64,000 bases of DNA from Chloroflexota bacterium (GCA_016195815.1 JACPYX010000007.1:1-64000); one strand, 5' to 3'; counted from the stretch's first letter, positions 33,825-42,382 are shown. Notes: a model not told the origin generated them from the sequence alone. Numbers and translations: made by a program.

Positions 33825-34418
33825 TTAGTGAATTGCCACTCGATCTTTATAAACAGTGATGGTTAGCTTTCGATCAGCTGACAGTGAAAAATTACCAATC
33901 AGTTGCCTGCCGCCTACATATACAACATACACACAATTTCCCTGTGGGGCGTCAACAAAAATACTTCGTACATTAGTGTATTCAAGCACTGTAAACAGCC
34001 CCTGCCTGGTCGTACATTGCAGAGAAATATCCATCTGTGTGCGCGACTTGTTCTCAATGCGGATCCGAACATAAATCGTGCCTGCGGGCAGTTTGTCTAT
34101 ACTGAGCCCCGGCAGTGTCGTTGTGGCGCTGGGCGACTGGGAAGTGCTTGTGGCCGGTGTTCCAATGATCGCAGTAGCGATGGGAGTTTCAGATGCTGAC
34201 GGAGGCGTCAGGCTGGGAATGGGCGTAAACGTTTTGGTCGGAACCAGGGTAGAAGTGGGCAAAGGTTCTGTCGTTTGTGTTGGCGCTTCTGTGGCGGCTT
34301 GTTTGCCTGAAGAGAGCGAGGGCGTTGCTTGATTGACCTCTGTCTGGCCTGGCAAAGCCGGGAGACAAGCAGTCAGCATCAGGCCAAGAGCAAAGGTAAC
34401 CGCAAAGACTCTTTTCAT
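33825..34418 (-). CDS. Lipoprotein of unknown function (first of a pair)
   Basis: A 197-residue predicted lipoprotein. The signal ends at L-T-A-C near residue 18. A Thr/Ser/Pro-rich linker runs to about residue 100, then a beta domain of about 90 residues related to that of the downstream paralogue. The ATG lies seven bases after the thioredoxin stop, with no strong ribosome site, so it probably depends on coupling. It may be a substrate or partner of a redox system outside the membrane, but with only one or two Cys in the domain this is weak. Confidence 0.75.
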   Translation of the reverse strand: MKRVFAVTFALGLMLTACLPALPGQTEVNQATPSLSSGKQAATEAPTQTTEPLPTSTLVPTKTFTPIPSLTPPSASETPIATAIIGTPATSTSQSPSATTTLPGLSIDKLPAGTIYVRIRIENKSRTQMDISLQCTTRQGLFTVLEYTNVRSIFVDAPQGNCVYVVYVGGRQLIGNFSLSADRKLTITVYKDRVAIH

Positions 34419-34425
34419 GCGTATG

Positions 34426-34770
34426 TTAGTTTTGCGAAACGACCTCCATGAACTGTGTTACAACGTCGCGTAACATTCGTTCGGGAAGCGCGCCCACCTG
34501 GCGGTGCACTATCTTGCCGCCCGAAATAAAGAGCATGGTTGGAATACCCTGCACGCCATACTTCCCGGCCCATTCAGAGTCCTCATCCGTGTTCACCTTC
34601 GCAACCACCAGCTTTCCCGCGTACTCTTTGGCGAGCTTATCCAGAATCGGCCCGACCATTTTGCAGGGTCCGCACCAGGGCGCCCAAAAATCAACGATCA
34701 CAGGCACCGGCGATTGCAACACGCTTTGTTCAAAGGCTGAGTCTGTCACATGAATAGGTTCTTCGACCAT
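34426..34770 (-). CDS. trxA: Thioredoxin
   Basis: A 114-residue thioredoxin with W-A-P-W-C-G-P-C-K near residue 29, the cis-Pro in G-I-P-T near residue 74, and the usual length. It has no signal peptide and is therefore cytoplasmic. It reduces disulfides of ribonucleotide reductase and others using thioredoxin reductase. It is first in a transcript with two lipoproteins. GAGGAAA lies about ten bases before the ATG. Confidence 0.95.
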   Translation of the reverse strand: MVEEPIHVTDSAFEQSVLQSPVPVIVDFWAPWCGPCKMVGPILDKLAKEYAGKLVVAKVNTDEDSEWAGKYGVQGIPTMLFISGGKIVHRQVGALPERMLRDVVTQFMEVVSQN

Positions 34771-34821
34771 AATTTATTTCCTCACATCTTCATGAATTTA
34801 CTTTTTCCACAAAGCGATGGC

Positions 34822-34830
34822 AGTATATCA
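34822..34830 (-). promoter_or_regulatory. Extended -10 promoter of trxA
   Basis: On the minus strand, TGATATACT lies 51 bases before the trxA start. It faces the ftsY promoter, the two -10 boxes being about 15 bases apart. Confidence 0.5.
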
Positions 34831-34841
34831 CAAAACCCACA

Positions 34842-34850
34842 TGATATAAT
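34842..34850 (+). promoter_or_regulatory. Extended -10 promoter of ftsY, leaderless
   Basis: TGATATAAT ends eight bases before the ftsY ATG, so transcription should begin at or next to the A of the start codon. No ribosome site is present, in keeping with a leaderless mRNA. Confidence 0.6.
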
Positions 34851-34858
34851 CCCGCCTC

Positions 34859-35767
34859 ATGGCAGAATTACTTTCGCGCTGGCGGGCAGGGCTTTCAAAA
34901 ACGAGCAAGAGCGCTTTTGGTCGTATTGCCGGCCTGCTCGGCGCTACCGAGATCAAACAAGAGACGTGGGATGATCTTGAATCTTTACTAATTCAAGCAG
35001 ACTTGGGAATCGAGGCAACCGCCAATGTGATCGCCTCTCTTCAACGCCTCGTTCGCGAGCGGGGCCTGACGCGCGCCAATGAGCTTTCCTCCGCGCTGAG
35101 AGCGGACCTCCGTTCGAGGCTGACGGCTGTCCCCGTTTTGGATTGGTCGGCCAAACCTTCAGTTGTTTTGGTGGTCGGCGTGAACGGCTCCGGCAAAACA
35201 ACGACGATTGCAAAATTGGGGAAGCGATTTGTAGATGAAGGCAGGTCCGTTTTATTCGGCGCAGCGGACACGTTCCGCGCCGCGGCCGTGGATCAACTTC
35301 AAGTTTGGGGCGACCGCCTCAAGGTCGAGGTGGTTGCGGGCGCACCAGAGGGCGACCCGGGCGCGGTGGCATTTAGCGCTGTCCAGGCAGGCGTCGCTCG
35401 CAAAGTGGACATCATCCTGATTGACACTGCCGGGCGTTTGCACACGCGATTCAATTTGATGGAGGAATTGAAAAAAGTGTATCGCGTGGTTGGCAAGGCG
35501 CTGGATGGCGCGCCGCATGAAGTCTGGCTGGTGCTGGATGCGACCACCGGACAGAACGCCCTGCAACAGGCGCGGGCTTTCAAGGATGCCGTGAAGGTAA
35601 GCGGCGTGATTTTGTCGAAGTTGGATTCATCCGCGCACGGCGGCATGGCCTTTGCCATCCAGCGCGAACTCGGCCTGCCGATTTTATTCGCCGGCCTTGG
35701 CGAACAGCCGGACGATTTACAGCCATTCGACGCCGACGCTTTTGTTGATGGAATTTTAGGCTCATAG
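34859..35767 (+). CDS. ftsY: Signal recognition particle receptor FtsY
   Basis: A 302-residue SRP GTPase. The helical N domain spans about residues 5-90. The G domain has G1 G-V-N-G-S-G-K-T-T-T, D-T-F-R-A-A-A, D-T-A-G-R and S-K-L-D-S-S. The acidic, poorly structured A domain of E. coli FtsY is absent, as in many short bacterial forms. It docks ribosome-SRP complexes at the membrane. prfB follows 13 bases later, so they are probably co-transcribed. Confidence 0.96.
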   Translation: MAELLSRWRAGLSKTSKSAFGRIAGLLGATEIKQETWDDLESLLIQADLGIEATANVIASLQRLVRERGLTRANELSSALRADLRSRLTAVPVLDWSAKPSVVLVVGVNGSGKTTTIAKLGKRFVDEGRSVLFGAADTFRAAAVDQLQVWGDRLKVEVVAGAPEGDPGAVAFSAVQAGVARKVDIILIDTAGRLHTRFNLMEELKKVYRVVGKALDGAPHEVWLVLDATTGQNALQQARAFKDAVKVSGVILSKLDSSAHGGMAFAIQRELGLPILFAGLGEQPDDLQPFDADAFVDGILGS

Positions 35768-35780
35768 TTTTGGAGGAATC

Positions 35781-36867
35781 ATGCAGGATCTGCTCGATCG
35801 TTTGGCCCGCGCCCAAGAATTGACAACCCAACTTTTGGAGCGTCTTTGACTTTGCGGGCAAAGAAAAAGAATTAACCGAACTCGAAAAGGAAGTTGAAAA
35901 AAACGATTTTTGGAACGACTCGACCGCCGCCCAACGGACGATGAAAACCGTCTCTGGCCTGCGCGATCAAGTTGGATCTTGGCGCGCGTTTAGCCGGCAT
36001 TTGCATGATTTGATCGAACTGGCGCGGCTTGACGACGAGTCTCTGCGCGCCGACCTGGAAAAAGAAATCGCTGCGCTCGAAGCAGATCTGGATAAACGTT
36101 CATTTGCCGCGATGTTGTCCGGCCCGTACGATGACGACTCGGCCTTGCTCGCCATCCACGCCGGCGCGGGCGGCACGGACTCACAAGACTGGGCTGCCAT
36201 GCTCGAGCGCATGTACTTGCGCTGGGCGGATGCGCGCGGCTTTAAAACTGAAATTCTTGATCGCACCGATGGGGAAGAAGCAGGCTTGAAGAGTGTGACC
36301 ATTGCGATTGACGGTAAATACGCGTACGGATATTTGCGTTCTGAGAGAGGCGTGCATCGCTTGGTGCGGCTCTCGCCCTTCGACGCCGCGCATCGCCGTC
36401 ACACATCTTTCGCTCTTGTGGAAATCCTTCCGCAAGTTGCGATGGATGACGCTGAAATTGAAATCAGCCCGGGCGATGTAAAAATGGATGTATTCCGTTC
36501 ATCGGGCGCGGGCGGGCAAAATGTCCAGAAAAATGCAACTGCCGTGCGCCTGACGCACATTCCAACCGGCATTGTAGTCACCTGTCAAAACGAACGCTCG
36601 CAGTTGCAAAATCGAGAGAATGCCATGCGCGTTCTGCGGGCGCGTTTACTTGAAATCCAACACGCCGAAAAAGACCAGGAGATCGCCGTCTTGCGCGGCG
36701 AATACACCAAGGCCGAATGGGGCAGTCAGATCCGTTCGTATGTTCTGCACCCGTATCAAATGGTCAAGGATCATCGCACAGATTATGAAAGAGGCAATAC
36801 TCAATCGGTGCTCGATGGGGACCTGGATTTGTTTATGGAAGCCTATTTACGGCAATCTGCAAAATAA
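35781..36867 (+). CDS. prfB: Peptide chain release factor 2 with programmed +1 frameshift
   Basis: Release factor 2 recognises UGA and UAA. The gene starts with ATG at 35781 behind GGAGG. After 22 codons it meets an in-frame TGA (35847-35849), and the coding sequence continues in the +1 frame from GAC at 35848 to 36867, giving a 361-residue protein. The peptide-anticodon motif S-P-F and the catalytic G-A-G-G-Q-N are present. An annotation that ignores the shift would report a truncated protein beginning far downstream. Confidence 0.93.
35837..35850 (+). promoter_or_regulatory. RF2 programmed frameshift site
   Basis: GGAG (35837-35840), a three-base spacer, slippery CTT, then TGA and C. This is the same geometry as the known prfB site: an internal Shine-Dalgarno sequence, a Leu codon and a weak TGA-C stop. 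When RF2 is scarce, the ribosome slips forward one base and makes more RF2. Confidence 0.93.
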
Positions 36868-36880
36868 GCAGGAGACTGAC

Positions 36881-37012
36881 ATGTGGAAAAAACTTTATCA
36901 TGCAATCTTCAATCGCGAGAATTTTTTGGCTTTGATGCTGGCGCTTATCCTTATTGTGCTATTCATCTTCACTGTTGATATCTCCCCGACCTGGATTTAT
37001 CAGGGATTCTAA
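36881..37012 (+). CDS. DltX-like small membrane protein with C-terminal acyl-transfer-type motif
   Basis: A 43-residue protein with a basic, aromatic start, one transmembrane helix (about residues 15-32) and the C-terminus T-W-I-Y-Q-G-F. GGAG lies four to eight bases before the ATG. Its stop overlaps the MBOAT start (TAATG). In Gram-positive dlt operons the small protein DltX precedes the pathway, has one helix and ends in a similar motif, F-x-Y-x-x-F. The Tyr there is held to receive and pass the D-alanyl group. Here Tyr40 and Phe43 fit, with Trp in place of the first Phe. Similarity rests on topology, size, context and this motif, not on overall identity. Confidence 0.72.
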   Translation: MWKKLYHAIFNRENFLALMLALILIVLFIFTVDISPTWIYQGF

Positions 37013-38427
37013 TGAGCATTATTCAAATTGCGACTTTGGCAATCGTCGCCTTGATCCTGGGCCGCCTGCCAAAAGGGCGCGAGCTGGCCCTGCTGGCAGT
37101 CAGTGCTTTTGCGGTTTTCTGGCTTCAGCCTAACGAGCCGTTCGTCACGCTCCGATTTTGGCTGCCGGTCGCGACATTGGCGATTGCTGTCCTCGCTTGG
37201 GCGTTGACCTCCGCTCCCGAAGCGCGCGGCTGGAAACAAAATTGGCCCGCCGCGGCTGTGTTGATTGGCGTCATTCTGCTGATGGATTTGAATCGCTACT
37301 TCAAACTGGAGCAGATTTACATCACCGGCACTCCGCTTCTTCCCTTGACTTTGAGCGGTCTCGCCGGAATTTTTGTCCTTGCCTCCCTGCTGCTTCGCTC
37401 GCAAAAAACGAATCGCTTTTGGATGTTGGCCGCGTTTATTGGGATTATCGTTGTTTTTATTTTTCTCAAGACGCCGTCTTTAACGAAAATCGTGTCAGAC
37501 CTTGCCGCCAGCCGTCGCGGACAGACTGCCGGCAAAGTCATCGCACCTTTATCATGGCTTGGCTTTTCCTACATTGCATTTCGCTTGATGCATACCATTT
37601 TCGACAGACAATCCGGGCGTTTGCCAGCCTTGACTTTGGGCGAATACGTCAATTACGTGATCTTCTTTCCGTCGTTTATCGCCGGTCCGATTGACCGGGC
37701 CGACCGTTTTGTCCGGGAATTGCGCGCGCCGCTTTCGCTTCAAAACGAAGATTGGATTGATGCAGGCACGCGCTTCTTCGTCGGCCTTTTTAAAAAATTT
37801 GTCCTCGCCGATATGCTCGCTGTCATTTCCTTGAACGACTTGCTTGTATCCCAGGTCAAGACCGCCGGATGGATGTGGGTCTTCCTTTACGCTTATACAT
37901 TCCGCATCTACTTCGATTTTAGCGGTTACACCGATATGGCAATCGGGGTGGGGCGGCTGATGGGCATCCGCCTGCCGGAAAATTTCGCCGCGCCTTATCT
38001 CAAGCCCAACCTGACACAGTTCTGGAATTCATGGCACATGACGCTGACGCAATGGTTCCGTTCCTATTTCTTCAATCCATTGACGCGCGTATTGCGCTCC
38101 GGCGAACGCCCCTGGCCGATTTGGCTGGTCATTCTCGTCACACAGACCAGCGCCATGGTGCTGATCGGTTTGTGGCACGGCGTAACGGCCGGGTTTGTCA
38201 CCTGGGGCCTCTGGCACGGACTTGGTCTCTTCTTTCAGAATCGCTGGAGCGAATTGGTTCGCACTCGCTTGCCTGCCTGGTTGCAGTCTCGCGGCGGGCG
38301 GGTTGCGCTTAATGCTGTCAATATATTTCTGACGTTTAATTTTATTGCCCTCGGCTGGTTGTTCTTCACATTATCCTCGCCTGCGGTTGCCTGGCAGGCG
38401 ATGCTTAAACTTTTTGGATTGTCTTAG
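37012..38427 (+). CDS. MBOAT acyltransferase, DltB type
   Basis: A 471-residue polytopic protein of the membrane-bound O-acyltransferase family. F-P-S-F-I-A-G-P-I at 219-227 and F-W-N-S-W-H-M-T-L (His342) are hallmarks of DltB/AlgI-type members. His389 in L-I-G-L-W-H-G is the likely catalytic His, with W-G-L-W-H-G (His402) downstream. Such enzymes move an acyl group from a carrier protein or small partner across the membrane to a polymer outside. In this window the carrier (ACP) and ligase lie downstream. The N-terminal 130 residues are extra helices beyond the core. Confidence 0.92.
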   Translation: MSIIQIATLAIVALILGRLPKGRELALLAVSAFAVFWLQPNEPFVTLRFWLPVATLAIAVLAWALTSAPEARGWKQNWPAAAVLIGVILLMDLNRYFKLEQIYITGTPLLPLTLSGLAGIFVLASLLLRSQKTNRFWMLAAFIGIIVVFIFLKTPSLTKIVSDLAASRRGQTAGKVIAPLSWLGFSYIAFRLMHTIFDRQSGRLPALTLGEYVNYVIFFPSFIAGPIDRADRFVRELRAPLSLQNEDWIDAGTRFFVGLFKKFVLADMLAVISLNDLLVSQVKTAGWMWVFLYAYTFRIYFDFSGYTDMAIGVGRLMGIRLPENFAAPYLKPNLTQFWNSWHMTLTQWFRSYFFNPLTRVLRSGERPWPIWLVILVTQTSAMVLIGLWHGVTAGFVTWGLWHGLGLFFQNRWSELVRTRLPAWLQSRGGRVALNAVNIFLTFNFIALGWLFFTLSSPAVAWQAMLKLFGLS

Positions 38428-38627
38428 AAAGCGTTTTGAAATCCAAATTTCAACCGGAGAAGAACAAAGATAAACGTCGGTGATAACGCTCAAGAATCAT
38501 TGTTCGTCTCTATTTATCTCTGGTGAGCCCGAATTTCAAAATACTCTCTTAATGCCGCATTCAACCCTTTCGACTGTACACAAAAACCAGGTTTTAGACA
38601 TTTTACAAGTGGACTTACAGGACAATC

Positions 38628-40385
38628 ATGCAATTAAAGTTTTTTGACAGCCCTGCCGCGCGAAAGATTTTCCTGACAACAAGCCTTCTTGTTGGCCTGA
38701 GCATATCTTTTATTATCTTTGTTTTGTTCCTGCAAACATCAGTCGTTAGCAGGGGCAGGCTGATTTTTGCGGCAGTCTTGTTTATTCTAATGGCGGGAAC
38801 TCATTATTTTATAGCGCTTCGCTGGGCCAATCCAAAACTTCATGTTATTTACCAAAATGAACCTGGCGTAATCGTGGTTTGTCTTATTTTACCCCTTCTA
38901 TTCCTGCCTTTAATCTATAATCCGCCTTCCTACCCAATCAGTCCCTTGTTACGCAATTGGACGGATATAGCGATACAGTTTGAAAGTGCTGCAAACTCCC
39001 AGTCAGTTCGATTCTACGCATCGGATATCAAGCTGATAAACGAAAAAAATGCGATTGACGTACAGGCTTTTAATGCCGTCGGCGATTGGCAGTCAACGGG
39101 CGAAGTTTTTGTGCTTAAACCGGGGTCAATCGCGTCCTTGCAGTGGGTAGGCACGGTGGCTCAAAGCGCAACGCTGACAATTCTTGCCCCGCCAACAGAC
39201 GGATTGTTAACCGTATACTGGGATAGAACAAAGACGATAATCGAATTGAAGGGAGGAGCGCAGAGGCAGGTTGTGTTAGCCAGGAAGTTCTCGATACCTT
39301 TCGCGGTCAGCGTTTCGTTTTTCGGTGCAGAGTATATCCTGCTGGTCATTATATTCCTGGTAATCACAATATTCCTTAAGGATAGAATTGTTTTGGGAGC
39401 TCGACTTAAAAGAATTGGATTCTATTATTGGCTTATCTTCATTGCAGTCCTTCTCAGTATAGTCTTGGTAAGAATCCAGGTGGAAAGTTTGAACGGAGGC
39501 GCGGCGTATATAACGAGCGTCCAGATGACGAGGCATCTCGATGTCCTGCGTGGTCAGGCGCCCAATCCCTGGCAATACCGCATACTCTCTGAGATCGTGG
39601 CGGAATTTTTTATTTTCATCTTTAGTTTTTTGCCGCTGCAAAGGGCGGTCGTTCTCGGCTTTATCGTATTCCGGGTTTTACAAAACACCGTTATTTTTTT
39701 GGTGGCATTTGCTCTTTATAAAAAACTTTCCCTTTCAAATGGCATGGCTTTACTTGGCATTGTTTTGCTTGCCGGCACAATGCGAGGGGCGTTTTATGAT
39801 GCCGATTTGGCCTTCAATACTTATTTTGATGTGATATTCTATTTGTTAGCCGCGTTGCTCATTCTTAACCGCCATTACTTTTGGGTTGTTATTTTGACGG
39901 TTTTCGCTTCGCTGAACCGGGAAACAAGCGGCCTGATCCCTTTTCTCTTGTTAGCGGCCATACTCAATGACAATCAGCCCGCTAAAAAGAATTTGACGCC
40001 GTTTTTTATATCCCTTGCGGTCTTTTTTGCGATATTCTCCGCGTTGCGATTTCTCATCCCTGACCGGCCGCTTTTTATTCCATATGGACAACCGCCGGGT
40101 CCCGCTTTATTAATTTATAATTTGACCCGCGAATTCACCTGGAACCAGCTATTCCAAACACTGGGTTTGATCCCGATTGTTGGGATGCTTTTTTATTTCA
40201 CTTGGCCGTCCTTGTGGCGAAATTATTTTTTGGTCTTGTGCCCGGTCTGGTTTGCAATACATATTTGGGCAAGCGTGGTTGGTGAAACGCGGCTTTTTCT
40301 GGTCCCTCAAGCCCTTATTTTTATTCCCGGTAGTTTGTTCGCTTTAAAATATGTGAAGGCGTTCAACCAACCCCGCGAAGCGTGA
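38628..40385 (+). CDS. Large polytopic membrane protein, glycosyltransferase-C-like
   Basis: A 585-residue protein with about 12 transmembrane segments and an extracytoplasmic domain at about residues 105-225 (polar, beta-like). After it come more helices with N-x-P-W-Q-Y-R near residue 313 and N-R-E-T-S-G near residue 430. These loop motifs are reminiscent of GT-C glycosyltransferases or EpsG-like polymer proteins, but I do not recognise a family. A 200-base gap precedes it and a 66-base gap follows, and its base composition is more A+T-rich than the flanking genes. It may be a later addition to the acylation cassette or supply its acceptor polymer. Confidence 0.7.
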   Translation: MQLKFFDSPAARKIFLTTSLLVGLSISFIIFVLFLQTSVVSRGRLIFAAVLFILMAGTHYFIALRWANPKLHVIYQNEPGVIVVCLILPLLFLPLIYNPPSYPISPLLRNWTDIAIQFESAANSQSVRFYASDIKLINEKNAIDVQAFNAVGDWQSTGEVFVLKPGSIASLQWVGTVAQSATLTILAPPTDGLLTVYWDRTKTIIELKGGAQRQVVLARKFSIPFAVSVSFFGAEYILLVIIFLVITIFLKDRIVLGARLKRIGFYYWLIFIAVLLSIVLVRIQVESLNGGAAYITSVQMTRHLDVLRGQAPNPWQYRILSEIVAEFFIFIFSFLPLQRAVVLGFIVFRVLQNTVIFLVAFALYKKLSLSNGMALLGIVLLAGTMRGAFYDADLAFNTYFDVIFYLLAALLILNRHYFWVVILTVFASLNRETSGLIPFLLLAAILNDNQPAKKNLTPFFISLAVFFAIFSALRFLIPDRPLFIPYGQPPGPALLIYNLTREFTWNQLFQTLGLIPIVGMLFYFTWPSLWRNYFLVLCPVWFAIHIWASVVGETRLFLVPQALIFIPGSLFALKYVKAFNQPREA

Positions 40386-40451
40386 ATGAAAAGAAATGAA
40401 GACAGATCCTATTTGCGATCACTCTATTTTATTTAATGAAGGAACCCGGCA

Positions 40452-40703
40452 ATGAACGACTCAATGTTCTCTGTTCTCGAGCAATATATAGCTTCTCGGA
40501 TTCTGAAACAACCCAATCGAAAAATCAACCCAACCGAGTCTATCATCTCCAGCGGCTTGATCGACTCTTTCAGCCTCGTTGACCTTGCACTCTTCGTCGA
40601 AGACACGTTTGGCGTGCGGATTGATGATTCGGAGTTGAACGCGCAGACATTCGACACGCTGACTCAACTCGCGTCCCTCATCGAGACCAGACAAAACAAA
40701 TGA
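40452..40703 (+). CDS. Acyl carrier protein (DltC-like)
   Basis: An 83-residue carrier. G-L-I-D-S-F-S-L places the phosphopantetheine-bearing Ser at residue 39 with the D-S pair typical of carrier proteins. Acidic helices surround it (L-A-L-F-V-E-D-T-F, I-D-D-S-E-L). A second Asp/Ser-poor end resembles DltC-type discrete carriers and not the FabF-partner AcpP. GAAGGAA lies before the ATG. Its stop overlaps the ligase start (ATGA), so the two are made together and the ligase is its likely loader. Confidence 0.9.
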   Translation: MNDSMFSVLEQYIASRILKQPNRKINPTESIISSGLIDSFSLVDLALFVEDTFGVRIDDSELNAQTFDTLTQLASLIETRQNK

Positions 40704-42382
40704 CGACTTTCTCCGAGCGGCTGGAATCGCATCTTTTCCGGACCCCGCAGCGGGTTGCGGTTTATCTCCAGCATTCCGGCCAGCCCGATCTTCCCATCGC
40801 GTACCGTCAGTTATTGCGCGGCGCCAACGCTTATGCGCGCACATTCGCGCGCGAAAAAATTCAGCCGGGCGAAGTTGTGATTCTGATTCTCCAACACGGC
40901 GAAGATTTGATTTACTCGTTTTGGGGCGCGATTTTACATGGAGCAATTCCGTCCATCATGCCATTCCTGACCGAAAAACTCGCGCCCGAACGCTATCGCG
41001 CAGACTTGGCCGCTTTGATTTCGGTCACCAAACCTGCCGCCATTGTGACCTATCCCGAATTTGAGACAGAGGTACGCGGCGCGTTGAAAGAAGGCGACTC
41101 GGTGCGGGCTGTGATCGTGACCGATAAACTTGAACCGCAATCCGACGCAGATTTCAATACATTGCCCGGCATCCAGCGTTCCGAACATGACATTGTTTTG
41201 CTTCAACATTCTTCCGGCACGACCGGTTTGCAAAAAGGCGTGGCGCTTTCGCACCGTGCGGTTTTCAATCAACTTGACTCATACAGTCAGGCATTGCATC
41301 TGAACGATAACGATGTAATTGTTTCGTGGCTTCCGCTTTACCACGACATGGGCTTGATCGCGGGATTTCTATTGCCCATTCTTGCAGGCGTGCCGCTGGT
41401 GTTGAGTTCGCCATTTGACTGGGTGCGTGCGCCGTATAAATTGATGCAATCGGTTTCGCAATATAAAGGCACGCTTTCCTGGCTTCCCAATTTTTCTTAC
41501 AACTTCTGCGCCCAGAAAATCCGTGATCGCTATCTCGAAGGCGTGGATTTATCGTCGTGGCGCGCGGTCATTAATTGTTCCGAGCCGGTGCACTGGGAAA
41601 GTCATCATGCTTTTTATGAGCGGTTCAAATTGTATGGTTTGAAACTTGAAACACTGCAAACATCGTACGCGATGGCAGAAAACGTTTTCGGGGTGACTCA
41701 ATCTGATCTGGCGCGCCCGCCCAAAGTCGAGGAAATTGACCGGGAGGCGTTTATGACCGAACGCGTCGCGCGCGCACCCGTCAATGGGCATCCGGCCATG
41801 AAGATGATGTCGTCCGGCAAGCCTTTATCCAATACGCGCATCCGCATTTTGGATGAGCATGGCAGAGATGTCCCGCATCGAAAGATTGGCGAGATCGCTT
41901 TGCAAAGCGACTGTATGTTGGCTGGTTATTACAATCGCCCCGACGCGACGAAGAAGGCATTTTACGAAGGCTGGTATTTGACCGGTGATTATGGCTATAT
42001 TTCGGAGGGGGAGGTGTTTGTCTCTGGCCGTAAGAAGGATATGATTATTGTAGGCGGCAAGAATGTGTATCCGCAGGATTTGGAATCGTTGACGTATGAA
42101 GTGCCGGGCGTTCACGCTGGACGTTCGGTGGCGTTTGGCATTTTTGACGAAGAGGCCGGGACGGAAGATGTGGTTATTATTGCGGAGGTGGATTCGAAAG
42201 ATCGAGACGAGCAGGAGAAGATCGCCGATCTGATCCGCCAGCATGTGACGAAGAATTCGGCCATTGCTTTGCGTTATGTGAAAGTGGTCGGCCCGAAATG
42301 GATATTGAAAACGTCGAGTGGCAAGACGGCGCGTTCGGCAAATAAGGAAAAGTTCCTGAAAGAATTGGAATCACAAAGTTGA
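40700..42382 (+). CDS. Acyl-AMP ligase, fatty-acyl-AMP-ligase type
   Basis: A 560-residue member of the ANL adenylating superfamily. The P-loop is S-S-G-T-T-G-L-Q-K-G near residue 175. W-L-P-L-Y-H-D-M-G-L and, near the C-terminus, R-K-K-D-M-I-I-V-G-G-K-N-V-Y-P-Q-D-L-E match fatty-acyl-AMP ligases more than D-alanine ligases (DltA). S-S-G-K-T-A provides the C-terminal catalytic Lys. It should adenylate a carboxylic acid and load it on the adjacent carrier. Transfer of the acyl group to an envelope acceptor by the MBOAT protein would follow. The acid is unknown. Confidence 0.9.
   Translation: MTTFSERLESHLFRTPQRVAVYLQHSGQPDLPIAYRQLLRGANAYARTFAREKIQPGEVVILILQHGEDLIYSFWGAILHGAIPSIMPFLTEKLAPERYRADLAALISVTKPAAIVTYPEFETEVRGALKEGDSVRAVIVTDKLEPQSDADFNTLPGIQRSEHDIVLLQHSSGTTGLQKGVALSHRAVFNQLDSYSQALHLNDNDVIVSWLPLYHDMGLIAGFLLPILAGVPLVLSSPFDWVRAPYKLMQSVSQYKGTLSWLPNFSYNFCAQKIRDRYLEGVDLSSWRAVINCSEPVHWESHHAFYERFKLYGLKLETLQTSYAMAENVFGVTQSDLARPPKVEEIDREAFMTERVARAPVNGHPAMKMMSSGKPLSNTRIRILDEHGRDVPHRKIGEIALQSDCMLAGYYNRPDATKKAFYEGWYLTGDYGYISEGEVFVSGRKKDMIIVGGKNVYPQDLESLTYEVPGVHAGRSVAFGIFDEEAGTEDVVIIAEVDSKDRDEQEKIADLIRQHVTKNSAIALRYVKVVGPKWILKTSSGKTARSANKEKFLKELESQS

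Noticed and set aside
36620..37012. A single 130-residue plus-strand frame covering the small protein
   Set aside because: Its first two thirds are the wrong frame of prfB; only the last 43 codons have a ribosome site and a protein-like composition.
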